Positions 35,027 to 44,200 of a DNA stretch of 64,000 nucleotides are shown here, one piece after another. The stretch comes from DAOPYU01 sp942493245 (GTDB lineage Bacteria > Sumerlaeota > Sumerlaeia > UBA8349). The notes under the pieces were generated by a model that ran no database searches, was not told the DNA's origin, and saw only the letters and a program-made list of their open reading frames with translations. The stretch lies in the NCBI GenBank assembly GCA_942493245.1, contig OW818685.1, positions 3,658,001-3,722,000 on the forward strand, given 5' to 3'. Position numbers and translations under genes: made by a program. The first letter of the stretch is position 1. Each line of letters starts with the position of its first letter.

Positions 35027-35065
35027 GATTCTTCCTCCGATGGCTGAGCCATCGGAGGAAGAATC
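35027..35065 (+). terminator. Long perfect hairpin after the FG-GAP gene
   Basis: An 18-base-pair perfect stem (GATTCTTCCTCCGATGGC) has a 3-base loop. It lies 24 bases past the stop codon and is followed by TTATT. It is the strongest hairpin in the window and very likely the transcript end. Confidence 0.7.
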
Positions 35066-35365
35066 TTATTGGAGAGCATCTGTTTCATTTCCGCAGCAGA
35101 TCCAGATTCTCCTCGACCGGGCCGGTGGTAACCCAAATCGCGCCATTCAGGCCGCCGCTTCCCCCTCCAGTCTTTTACCCGGACCACAAAGAGGCTTTCT
35201 TCGCCTGGTTTCAGCGTGAAAGAGTTCATATTGGTCGTCCACACTGTCGAACAAGAATTGGTGAAACGTCACCCGAAACGATTCCTTCCACAACGGCAAA
35301 CCAGACGAATATAAATCCACGTGACCAATGGCGCATCTGACCCGTTTCCCCGTTCCGCTGACGTC
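35066..35365 (-). pseudogene. Possible gene remnant (minus strand)
   Basis: Apart from the hairpin, this gap reads on the minus strand as MNSFTLKPGEESLFVVRVK (from about 35229), protein-like and typical of a beta-sandwich domain. A second frame just upstream reads VDLYSSGLPLWKESFRVTF. Neither has a ribosome site, and they are joined only by a frameshift. It looks like the decayed end of an exported or carbohydrate-active gene. Chance open frames are the alternative. Confidence 0.25.
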
Positions 35366-36001
35366 TCACCGGCCGTGCGCCGCCACTTCAAGCGCCTCGC
35401 GGGTCAGGGCGGTGACCCGGGGCCAGTCCTGGGCCGCGAGGAGGGTTTTGTCCGAAACCCAGCTGCCCCCGACCGCCGCGACGGAGGGGTGGGACAGATA
35501 GTCGGCCATGTTGGCTGCCGTGATGCCACCCGTGGGAATAAACCGCACGCCGCGGTGGGCGTAGGGCGCGTGGAGCGCTTTGAGCATTTTCATGCCGCCG
35601 AGCGCATCGGCCGGGAAGAATTTTAGAAGCGTGCAACCGAGTTCCAGCGCCGCTTCGATGTCGGAAGGCGTGCAAACTCCCGGGAAGAAAGGGAGATCCA
35701 CTTCCTGCGCCCGGCGCACAATCCGGGGGTTGAGACCGGGCGCCACGGCAAACTGCGCGCCACAGGCCTTGGCCGCCTCGACCTCCTCGATCGTTGTAAC
35801 GGTTCCCGCGCCGAGAGCGAACTCGGGGAACTGTTCGGACACCATGCGCAGAGCTTCGCGAGCGGCGGGCGTCCGGAAGGTGATTTCCGCCACCTCAAGC
35901 CCTCCGGCCTTCAGCGCCTGGCACAGCGGAATGGCGTCGGATGCGCGGTCGAGCGCGATGATGGGAATCAGGCGTCCCTGTTTGATGCGTTGTACAATCA
36001 T
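35366..36001 (-). CDS. eda: KDPG/KHG aldolase
   Basis: A 211-residue class I aldolase that splits 2-keto-3-deoxy-6-phosphogluconate into pyruvate and glyceraldehyde 3-phosphate (some members also act on 2-keto-4-hydroxyglutarate). The Schiff-base lysine is K127 in LLKFFPA, and E39 (VAEITFRT) is the catalytic glutamate, matching K133 and E45 of E. coli Eda. GTVTT and IPTGGI form the phosphate-binding region. It is the last gene of the minus-strand sugar locus, after the FAD enzyme, so the pathway probably ends in a 2-keto-3-deoxy acid. Related aldolases act on KDPGal or unphosphorylated acids, so the exact substrate is open. Confidence 0.92.
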   Translation of the reverse strand: MIVQRIKQGRLIPIIALDRASDAIPLCQALKAGGLEVAEITFRTPAAREALRMVSEQFPEFALGAGTVTTIEEVEAAKACGAQFAVAPGLNPRIVRRAQEVDLPFFPGVCTPSDIEAALELGCTLLKFFPADALGGMKMLKALHAPYAHRGVRFIPTGGITAANMADYLSHPSVAAVGGSWVSDKTLLAAQDWPRVTALTREALEVAAHGR

Positions 36002-36075
36002 GGTTTCGATGTCTCCTCTGGTTGCTTGCAGTTTGTTGTCCCCAAATTATCCGAAGGGAAGCGATCCTTCGCGCT

Positions 36076-38160
36076 TCAGGTCCGAAACCGGGGCGGCAGG
36101 GAGGGAATGGGGCTGTCCCCATCCCGCTCGACAAATACCCGCCCCTCCCGGCAGTCGGCCCAGGTGTTCTCAAACCACGCCTCGGTCGCGGGGAGTGGAC
36201 GGGGCGAATCGGCCCCGGTCTGGAAAGAATCCGTATCGCCCCGGTAAATAAGGGACAGAATCTCATTCCGCAAAGCCGTGTTTTCCGGAACGAAACGCCA
36301 GAAGTCGTCCAGGCCGGGATGCGGCAACGCGCCGCAAGAGTCGGCAACCAGATAAGACCCGCGCGAGCCGCCGCCGCGTTCGAGCAACGCCCGCAGGGCT
36401 TCGAGAAAGGCCCGCTGCGCCAGCGCGATCTCGCGGGTCTCGATCGCTTCCGAAAGTCCCGACCCGCCGGGGCGCAATCCCTTCTCCTGAAGTTCGTTCC
36501 ACTCCGACTCGGCCTCGGCAAGCGCCTGCCGGACGCCGCCCAGACTGCGGACCATTCCGGCGTGGCGGCTCATGCGCCGCTGGATGGAACGTCGCAGAAC
36601 AGCGGAATCGCATGCCTGAGGAGCGGGCGACTTAAGGCGGGTCATCTCTCCGGTCGCGCGCGCAACCGTCTCCTGCGCAATCTCCGAAAATGATTTCAGG
36701 GACAGAGGTTTTTCATAATAGACATGGGCAATCCGCTGGGCGGCGCGCAACCCTCCAACCTGTCCGGCGTTCAGGGCCGCCCCGCCGGGCCGCTTCACGC
36801 CGTGGGTTCCGGCCAGTTCGCCGATCACAAAAAGATGGCGCACATTGGACTCCCACCAACGGTCCACGGAAAACCCGCCGTTGCAATGCTGCGCACAGAC
36901 CCCGATCTCAAGCGGCTCGGTCGCCAGATCTACCCCCATCTGTCGGTAGAGGTCGATACTGAGCGGGTTCGCATGGGCCAGACGCTCGATGGGCGTGGAT
37001 TGCAGAGCGCCGGACTTGCGCAGGTACTCGAACGCCTCGGGCGCCAGGCCGTCGGGCGTAAAGGGTTCCATCCGCTCACCGGCGCGCGGGTTTTCCCGAA
37101 AGTCCAGAAACACCCGCCTTCCCTTGCGCAATGTTTCATCCTGAACCAGAATGTCGATCAGCGACGATCCGTGGTTAGACGCCTTGTCGTAATCGAACGG
37201 CCACTGATACCCTTTCAGGAAGATCGCCGTGGCCATCTGCGTCATGGAATCGAACCAGGGGGTGAGAAAATCCTGTTCGTCTTTCCCTTCGGCATCGGTA
37301 CTGAAATACCGGGGGACCACCTGTTGGTAAGTCCCCGAAAGATTCCAGCGCGGGTCGAGCGAGGCCAGCCCGAACTGCGATTCCGTCAGGTTTTCCACCC
37401 GGGCGCCCGCTTCCAGAAGCGCGGCGTAAGGCCCCATCTGCCCTTTCGGGTACACAGACACCTGATACAGTTCGCCCGGTCCGCCCCCGGCCACCACCAT
37501 GTTGCGGCAGTTGAAGAGTGTCAGGCCGTGGTTTGGTTCTTCCAGCCGGTTCAAATCCAGACAGAGAATCCCCTGCGCCTCCGGCGCGTCGGAACTGTTC
37601 CCCGTCGTCAGAATCGAAATCAGGTGATAGCGTTTAAAAATGGGGACACCCAGACGGCTCAACTCCGCGAGGAGTGTTCGCACCATGAAACGCGAAGTCC
37701 AGGGACCGGCCGAGGTTCCGCGCTGGAACGGGTCGTGGTCGGTCTTGTACCCCACAAACGCTCCCTGGCCGGTGTAGGGAAAGGGGACCCCGATGTCGGC
37801 CAGGTGGTGAAAGCATCGCAACGAATGGAGCGCCTCGATCAATGCCAGATCGCCGTGGGCGCACCCTCCCGCGGTCAGGGTGGCCGCGAAGTCGAGCGCC
37901 CTGTCGGGCCGCTCGGGGTCGGTTCCCGATTTGTAGTAGGTCTGCTTGTCGGAGCCGGAATTATTGGATGTCCCCAAGCCCAGTCCCTGGGTGACCAGCG
38001 CGATGCTCCCGGCGGGATTCTCCACACCCGTCTGCTCCATTTCGTGGAAGAGCCGACACGCGGCGTTCAGACCGGCAGCGCCCGATCCCACCACCACCGT
38101 GTTGAACGTGTGAACTGGCAGTGTCAGGCCGGAAAGGGTAAGTTCCTGAGGGGAAATCAT
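36076..38160 (-). CDS. FAD-dependent oxidoreductase of the fumarate reductase/succinate dehydrogenase flavoprotein type
   Basis: A 694-residue flavoprotein. The N-terminal FAD motif is VVVGSGAAGLNAA (residues 22-34), and a second FAD stretch, LAGTHGVKRPGGAALNAGQV (about 500), binds the isoalloxazine ribityl part. The central part carries GGCAHGDLALIEAL and HDPFQRGTSAG, as in aspartate oxidase and succinate dehydrogenase flavoprotein relatives. The C-terminal 150 residues are a helical cap. No membrane anchor or iron-sulfur partner gene is adjacent, and no secretion signal is seen, so it is a cytosolic stand-alone dehydrogenase or reductase. It starts at the ATG behind AGGAAAG. Within the sugar operon it probably oxidises or reduces a sugar-derived intermediate; the substrate is unknown. 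Confidence 0.75.
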   Translation of the reverse strand: MISPQELTLSGLTLPVHTFNTVVVGSGAAGLNAACRLFHEMEQTGVENPAGSIALVTQGLGLGTSNNSGSDKQTYYKSGTDPERPDRALDFAATLTAGGCAHGDLALIEALHSLRCFHHLADIGVPFPYTGQGAFVGYKTDHDPFQRGTSAGPWTSRFMVRTLLAELSRLGVPIFKRYHLISILTTGNSSDAPEAQGILCLDLNRLEEPNHGLTLFNCRNMVVAGGGPGELYQVSVYPKGQMGPYAALLEAGARVENLTESQFGLASLDPRWNLSGTYQQVVPRYFSTDAEGKDEQDFLTPWFDSMTQMATAIFLKGYQWPFDYDKASNHGSSLIDILVQDETLRKGRRVFLDFRENPRAGERMEPFTPDGLAPEAFEYLRKSGALQSTPIERLAHANPLSIDLYRQMGVDLATEPLEIGVCAQHCNGGFSVDRWWESNVRHLFVIGELAGTHGVKRPGGAALNAGQVGGLRAAQRIAHVYYEKPLSLKSFSEIAQETVARATGEMTRLKSPAPQACDSAVLRRSIQRRMSRHAGMVRSLGGVRQALAEAESEWNELQEKGLRPGGSGLSEAIETREIALAQRAFLEALRALLERGGGSRGSYLVADSCGALPHPGLDDFWRFVPENTALRNEILSLIYRGDTDSFQTGADSPRPLPATEAWFENTWADCREGRVFVERDGDSPIPSLPPRFRT

Positions 38161-38240
38161 GGAAAGATCTTTCCTGGGTTCTTTAAGAAGAAGGATGTCC
38201 CTGTTTTGCTCAACCGATCCTAAAATCAGACCGAATCCGC

Positions 38241-39038
38241 TCAGAGCCGTCTCAGGCCGAACCCGCCGCCGACTTCGATCCGCGCGCCTGTCGAGTAGTC
38301 GAGATCGCCCCGGGCAAAAGCCGACACCGCAGCGGCGACATCTTCCGGTTGTCCCCAACGCGCGGTCGGCAACAGGCCCTCGGCAATCATCTTGTCATAT
38401 TTCTCCTGAACCGTCCGCGTCATGGAGGTCTGGATAATCCCCGGACAGATTTCGATCACCGGGATACCGTATTCGGCAAGCCGGTGAGCGTACAGTTGGG
38501 CGGCCATGCTCAGACCCGCCTTCGAGACACAGTATTCCCCACGCGCGGGCGACGACGTATAGGCGGAGATGGATGTGATGAACGCAATGCGGGGACAGGA
38601 AATGATTCCCTGCTTTTTCAACTCGATCATCCGGTTGGCCACCCGCTGGGTCAGGAAATACGGCCCCTCGAGGTTGATCGCAATCAGCCGCTCGAAACTC
38701 TCCTCGGTGGCCTCCAGAATGTCGCGCCGCTGGGTGGGCGCCACCCCGGCGTTGTTGACCAACAGGTCAATCCGGCCAAAGCGTTCCATGGTCCAGTCCA
38801 CCAGGCGCTGGCGATCGTCCGGCGAGGCAATATCGCCCAGACAGACGTCGGCGATTCCACCCTCCCCTTCAATCTGTGTTTTCACTTCATAGGGACCGCC
38901 TTCAAGAGCGTCTCCCGTGGCGCTTCGACCATTGACCACCAGGGCATATCCTTCGCGGGCCAGACGCAACGCGATACCGCGCCCAATCCCTTTGCTCGAA
39001 CCGGTCACAATCGCAACGGGCTTTTCTATGGCACACAT
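38241..39038 (-). CDS. Short-chain dehydrogenase/reductase (3-ketoacyl reductase/KduD-like)
   Basis: A 265-residue classical SDR. TGSSKGIG (residues 12-19) is the cofactor-binding glycine motif, and NNAG with the conserved Asn follows near residue 92. The active site is a Ser in ITSIS with YCVSK (YxxxK). ICPGIIQTSMT follows, the usual region after the active site. Arg/Ser after the second strand (NGRSATG) hints at NADP or mixed cofactor use. SDRs of this kind often reduce 5-keto or 3-keto sugar acids. The start ATG at 39038 has AAAGGA upstream. It lies between the isomerase-like gene and the FAD enzyme in the sugar locus. Confidence 0.88.
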   Translation of the reverse strand: MCAIEKPVAIVTGSSKGIGRGIALRLAREGYALVVNGRSATGDALEGGPYEVKTQIEGEGGIADVCLGDIASPDDRQRLVDWTMERFGRIDLLVNNAGVAPTQRRDILEATEESFERLIAINLEGPYFLTQRVANRMIELKKQGIISCPRIAFITSISAYTSSPARGEYCVSKAGLSMAAQLYAHRLAEYGIPVIEICPGIIQTSMTRTVQEKYDKMIAEGLLPTARWGQPEDVAAAVSAFARGDLDYSTGARIEVGGGFGLRRL

Positions 39039-39113
39039 GGAGCGGAATCCTTTTCTATTTTGATGATCTAAATGAACTGGAGACTTCCCGAACGTCCGAT
39101 TCAAATCGGGGTC

Positions 39114-39938
39114 TCAACCATGCGCCAGATACGCCTGCTGAATCTGTTCAAGAAAGACCGCCTGATCCTCTGCCCAGTGGGTATCCGAAAAAATCTCGAC
39201 TTCGACATACCCCTGGAAACCCGCCTCTTCGACCCACCCGCGAATCTGTCGGATGTCAATACATCCCTCGCCCATCAGTCCGCGGTCGTTGAGGAAATCG
39301 CGGGTGGGCGTGCGCCAGTCGCAGATATGAAACGACAGGATGTTTCGTCCCGCCCGCCGGATCTGGTTTTCCAGATCGGAGTCCCACCAGAGGTGGTAAA
39401 CATCTACGGTCACCCCGACGAAAGGGTCGGCAAACGACTCGGCCATGTCGTTTGCCTGGGCCAGCGTGTTGATGGCCGAACGCGAATCGGCGTACATCGG
39501 ATGCAGTGGCTCGATAGCCAGTTTCACGCCCGCCGCCTGCGCCTCGGGCAGTACCGCGGCAATGCCGTCTCGAATCTGTCCCCGCGCTTCAGCCAAAGGC
39601 AAACCGGGCACGGCGCCGCACACCAGCACAATCAGGGGCGCGCCGATGGCAGCGGCCTCCTCGATGGCCCGGCGGTTGTCGTCAATCGCCTTCCGGCGTT
39701 CCCCCTCGGTCGGCGCCGGGAAGAATCCGCCCCGGCAGAGCGACACCACTTCGAGACCCGATTCACGCAGCAGCCGCGCCGACTCGCTCAGTCCCAGCGG
39801 CTCAAGCGCCTGACGCCAGACGGTGATCGCGGGAATTCCCGCCCGCTGGTAACGCTCGATCGCTTCGTCGAGCCTCCAGGGCTTGGTGGTGATTGTGTGG
39901 AGACACAGACGCGAATAATCCTTCACGGGTTGAACCAC
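39114..39938 (-). CDS. Sugar phosphate isomerase/epimerase (xylose isomerase-like TIM barrel)
   Basis: A 274-residue protein of the AP endonuclease family 2/xylose isomerase-like superfamily, which has a metal-dependent TIM barrel. The metal-ligand pattern is visible at strand ends: AIEPLHPMY (Glu), VTVDVYHLWWD (Asp/His), SFHICDWRTP (His/Asp) and VEVEIFSDTHW (Glu). Members isomerise or epimerise keto sugars (tagatose-3-epimerase, inosose isomerase, 3-keto-glucoside enzymes). It follows the Gfo/Idh/MocA gene by 48 bases in the same operon, a very frequent pairing in keto-sugar and inositol pathways. The exact reaction cannot be read. Confidence 0.85.
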   Translation of the reverse strand: MVQPVKDYSRLCLHTITTKPWRLDEAIERYQRAGIPAITVWRQALEPLGLSESARLLRESGLEVVSLCRGGFFPAPTEGERRKAIDDNRRAIEEAAAIGAPLIVLVCGAVPGLPLAEARGQIRDGIAAVLPEAQAAGVKLAIEPLHPMYADSRSAINTLAQANDMAESFADPFVGVTVDVYHLWWDSDLENQIRRAGRNILSFHICDWRTPTRDFLNDRGLMGEGCIDIRQIRGWVEEAGFQGYVEVEIFSDTHWAEDQAVFLEQIQQAYLAHG

Positions 39939-39986
39939 GGTTCACTCCTGACAGAAAAATTGAAAACGAGCCGTCCTTTTTTTTCT

Positions 39987-41129
39987 CTAAAGTTCCGGCA
40001 CATCCACCCACGCGCGCTTCTTCCACGATTCCATTCCCAGTTCGGCCAGTTGCACCCCCTTGGCGCCCTCTTTCAGGGTCCAACGGAACGGCTCGTCCAG
40101 CGCCACGTGGCGCAGGAACAATTCCCACTGGGCCTTGAACGCATTGTCGAAAACCCGCTGCGGCGGAACGGGCAACCACTGAGCGCCGTAGTCGGTCTGG
40201 TCCTCGATGTCGGGATTCCACACGGCGCGCGGCGTTGCCGTGGCTGGCTGGATCTTGACATGCCGCAACCCCACAACCGCCGACCCCTCCGAACCGTCCA
40301 CATGGAGCGTCAACAGGTCCTCACGATTGACCCGTGTACACCAGGAGGAATTGAACTGACACACCACTCCCCGATCGGTCAGAAATGTGGCATACGCGGC
40401 ATCGTCGCAGTCCGCCGCATAGGGCTGTCCCGACTCGTTCCAGCGCTGCGTCATGTGGTTTGCGCCCAGACAGGTCAGAGAGGTGATATTGCCAAACAGG
40501 TTGTCCACCACATAACGCCAGTGGCACAGCATGTCCAGGATAATCCCCCCCCCTTCGGTCTTGCGATAATTCCACGAAGGACGCTGCAGGGGTTCATACT
40601 CGCCGGAAAATACCCAGTACCCGAACTCGCCCCGAACGCTCAGAATCTTTCCGAAGAATCCCCGGTCAATCAGATAGCGCAGATTGAGCAATCCCGGCAG
40701 CCAGAGTTTGTCCTGCACCACCCCGTTTTTCAGTCCCGCCTGCTCGGCCAACTGGTACAACTCCAATGCCTCACTCGAAGTCGTCGCCGACGGTTTCTCA
40801 CAGTAAATATGCTTACCCGCCGCAATCGCCTTTTTTACGGACGGAACACGGCGGTCCGTGGTTTGCGCGTCGAAATAGACCGTGTACTGAGGATCCGAGA
40901 GCACTGCGTCCAGATCCGTGGACCAGGGAAGATCGCCGTGGGCCTGACTCAGCGCCTGAAGTTTCCCCGCGTTCCGTCCCAACAGAATAGGCTCGGGCCA
41001 GATAAGCGTGTCGCCTGCCCGTACCCCGCCCTGCTGCCGGATGGCCAGCAGGGAACGCATCAGGTGCTGATTGGTTCCCATCCGGCCGGTTACTCCATTC
41101 AAAATAATGCCAACCGCCTGTCGGTTCAT
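39987..41129 (-). CDS. Gfo/Idh/MocA-family NAD(P)-dependent oxidoreductase
   Basis: A 380-residue sugar oxidoreductase. The Rossmann motif reads GVTGRMG (residues 12-18), a dihydrodipicolinate reductase-like variant of the usual GxGxxG. The family hallmark EKP follows in YCEKPSATTSSEA (about 120), and LDMLCHWRYVVDN (about 195) sits where the catalytic His of the alpha/beta domain lies. Such enzymes oxidise a sugar ring hydroxyl, often at C3, or reduce the ketone. The start at 41129 has GAAGGGAC upstream. It is the first metabolic gene after the sensor kinase and leads the run of isomerase, SDR, FAD enzyme and aldolase, all on the minus strand with short gaps. Confidence 0.88.
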   Translation of the reverse strand: MNRQAVGIILNGVTGRMGTNQHLMRSLLAIRQQGGVRAGDTLIWPEPILLGRNAGKLQALSQAHGDLPWSTDLDAVLSDPQYTVYFDAQTTDRRVPSVKKAIAAGKHIYCEKPSATTSSEALELYQLAEQAGLKNGVVQDKLWLPGLLNLRYLIDRGFFGKILSVRGEFGYWVFSGEYEPLQRPSWNYRKTEGGGIILDMLCHWRYVVDNLFGNITSLTCLGANHMTQRWNESGQPYAADCDDAAYATFLTDRGVVCQFNSSWCTRVNREDLLTLHVDGSEGSAVVGLRHVKIQPATATPRAVWNPDIEDQTDYGAQWLPVPPQRVFDNAFKAQWELFLRHVALDEPFRWTLKEGAKGVQLAELGMESWKKRAWVDVPEL

Positions 41130-41227
41130 GAAATGTCCCTTCCTCGTCTGAAACGATACGGATACTTGCACGCGCGATCAATCTTGCGCCGATCGATCTA
41201 CAAAATTCGGAATTCCATCAGAAAAAC

Positions 41228-44200
41228 CTACCCGCGGTTCTGGATGGCCTCCTGAATCTTCTCGGCAATGGTTTGAATTCGGAATGGTTTCTCAATATAG
41301 CCCACCGCGCCCTCGGCCAGAAACGTCTTTTCGTCCGCCCCGAAACTGTACCCCGACGCGATGAGAACGGGAACCGCCGGATTGAGATGGCGCATGAACG
41401 CCAGAACCTCGCGTCCGTTGCGCTTGGGCATCATGTAATCCAGAATCACGGCGGAGATCCGCGTGTGGTACTGCTGGAACATGTCCACCCCTTCCTGACC
41501 GTCACAGGCCAGAATCGTACTGTACCCGAGTTGTTGCAGGGCATCGTCGAGCACGTTGCGAATGGCTTTTTCGTCATCTACGATCAGAATCAAACCTTCC
41601 CCGTGTGGCGAAAAATCTCCGGACGGCGTCTCCGTTTTCTCCCCTTTCTCATCCAGCGGCAACAACAGCGTGATGAGAGTGCCACGCCCCAATTCACTCT
41701 GGACCTGAATCAACCCCTGGTGCTGCTTCACCGCGCTATAGACGGACGCCATCCCCAGCCCAGTGCCTTTACCCAGTTCTTTTGTCGTAAAGAACGGTTC
41801 AAAAATCCGGCCCAATGTCTCGCGGTCCATTCCCACGCCCGTATCGCCGATACGGATTTCGAGATAATCTCCGGGATCCACCGGTTCGGGTTGACGCGCG
41901 CAATACGCGGCATCCAGCGCCACATCCCGTGTGGAGAAATCAAGAATTCCGCCCTGCGGCATGGCGTCGCGCGCGTTGATGGCCAGATTGAGAATGGCAT
42001 TCTGCAACTGCGACGGATCGCCCATCAAATGGGCGTTCTTCGCCCCATAGTAAGTGCGCAGTTCGATCCGAGGATCAATCGTTCGCCTGAGCATTCCGAT
42101 GGCGTCATCGAGCACCTGATGCATTTCGACCTCGACCGACACGGTCTTGCCCTTACGGGAAAACGAAAGCAACTGACGCGTGAGGCCGGCGGCTCGCTCC
42201 GCCGAACGCATGATGACATCGGCCTGTTCGTTCAATGCGCTGCCCGGCTCGCTGTTGAACTGAATCATCTCCGCATATCCCAGAATCGGTCCCAGCAGAT
42301 TGTTGAAATCGTGCGCAACTCCCCCCGCAAGACGTCCCAGCGACTCCATTTTCTGGGCCTGACGCAACTCCTCCTCGAGACCGTATTTCTCGGTCTCGTC
42401 ATGGAAAACAAACACCGAACCGACCGATTCTCCCTCCTGGGTCCGGATCGAAGCCACGCTCCAACTCACCCGCCGCTCGCGCCCATCCACTCGCGACACA
42501 ATCTGATACGCCTGGCCCGGCGCGGGCGATTCGAATCCGTGGCCGTGATTCGAGATCTGGTGATTCACCGGCAGGCGCGATTCCGTCTGAACCAGATTGA
42601 CCACTTCGCCAAAGTTGCAGCCGATCGCATGGCGTTGTTCCCAGCCGGTCATCTGCTCCGCAACGGGATTCATGCGCACAATGCGTCCCTGCCGATCTAT
42701 CGCAACCACGCCTTCATTGATCGAATCCATTGTGATCGCCAGATTCATCTCACTGTCATACAGGCGCGACTCAACCGCTTTCTTTTCGGTAATATCGAAG
42801 ATCGCCCCGTCCACCTGCCGCGTCGCGCCACCCGGATCGTACACCCCCTGTCCGCGCGCGTAGAACCAGTGTATTCTGCCCTCTTTGTCCAGGATGCGAA
42901 ACTCAACGGAGAAAGAGCGCCTGTTGGCGAGCGCCTCTCGAACGGAATCCTGAAGAATCGGGCGATCATCCGCCACGACCAGAGAATTCAAAGTCTGCCC
43001 GCCCCCTGCCATAAAGCGCACGGGTTCGTAGCCGGTCGTATTCAAAACCGCATCACTGATATAGAAGGCTTCCCAGGTGTCCGGATCGAACGAAAAGATT
43101 ATGGCCGGCAGATTGCTGACCAAGGCCCGGTAGCGTTCCTCGCTCTGGCGCAACTTCTCCTCGACCCGCTCACGTTCGGCGATCTGTTCGACCAGCATCT
43201 GGTTGTTTCCCTGCAAATCGAGATTCCGCCGCCGGATTCGATTGGTGCGCCAGCGGTATCCCCCGAAAATCAGCAACCCCGCCGTTCCCACGCACAACGA
43301 CTGAAACCACCACATCATCCAGAAAGGCGATTCAATCTGAAGGGTCAGGACCGCGTCCTCTTTACTCCAGGCCCCGTGACAGTTTGCCCCCTGCGCCCGG
43401 AATCGGTAATGGCCCGGAGTAAGATTCATGTAATGGGGAGTCCGACGTCTGGAATCCACTTCGATCCAGTCCTTGTCGAAACCCTCGAGCCGGTACCGGT
43501 AACGGTTCCGGTCGGGGTCCGTGTAGTCGAGCAGCGCAAGTTCGATTGTGAAGTCGTAATCCCGGTAGGACAAGGTCAGGCTGGTCGTCTTTGAGATCTC
43601 GTCGGACAGCAACGTCCGGCCATCCGGCATTGCCCCGACCGGGATGGAATGGTTGAAAATGCGGAAATCGGTGATGGCGATCCGGGGCGCGATGGGATTG
43701 GAATCGAAGGAGGCGGGGCGAAATCGAAGAATTCCCCCTGTTCCGCCGAAGAACATTTCGCCTTCGCGACTTTGATAATAGGCCCCTTCTTGAAATTCGG
43801 TGATTTGTTTTTGGTGCAGGTATTCGTAGTTCTGCAGGACTTCGTTTTCGACATCGAATCTTGCCAGAGCGCGCAGGGTACTGACCCAGATATAGTTTTT
43901 TCCGGCGCCGCGAAAATCGGCCAGCAGACCATAGGTCTCTCGATAGGGAATTCCCCGTTCGAGACCAAAACTGACAAATTTCTGGGAGCGGGCATTCCAT
44001 TTGCCGATCCCGTTCCGTGAGGCGATCCAGATGGCGCCGTCCGGCGCGCTCAAGAGCGAATAAATACGGTCGTCCCACAGGTTGTCTGGGTCAGTTTCGG
44101 TTTTCTGAAAGTGAACAACCTGTTCTGTTTTCGGGTCGTACTGAAAGAGGCCGGCATAACCGGTCCCGATCCACAGGCGCCCCAGAGTATCCTGGACGAT

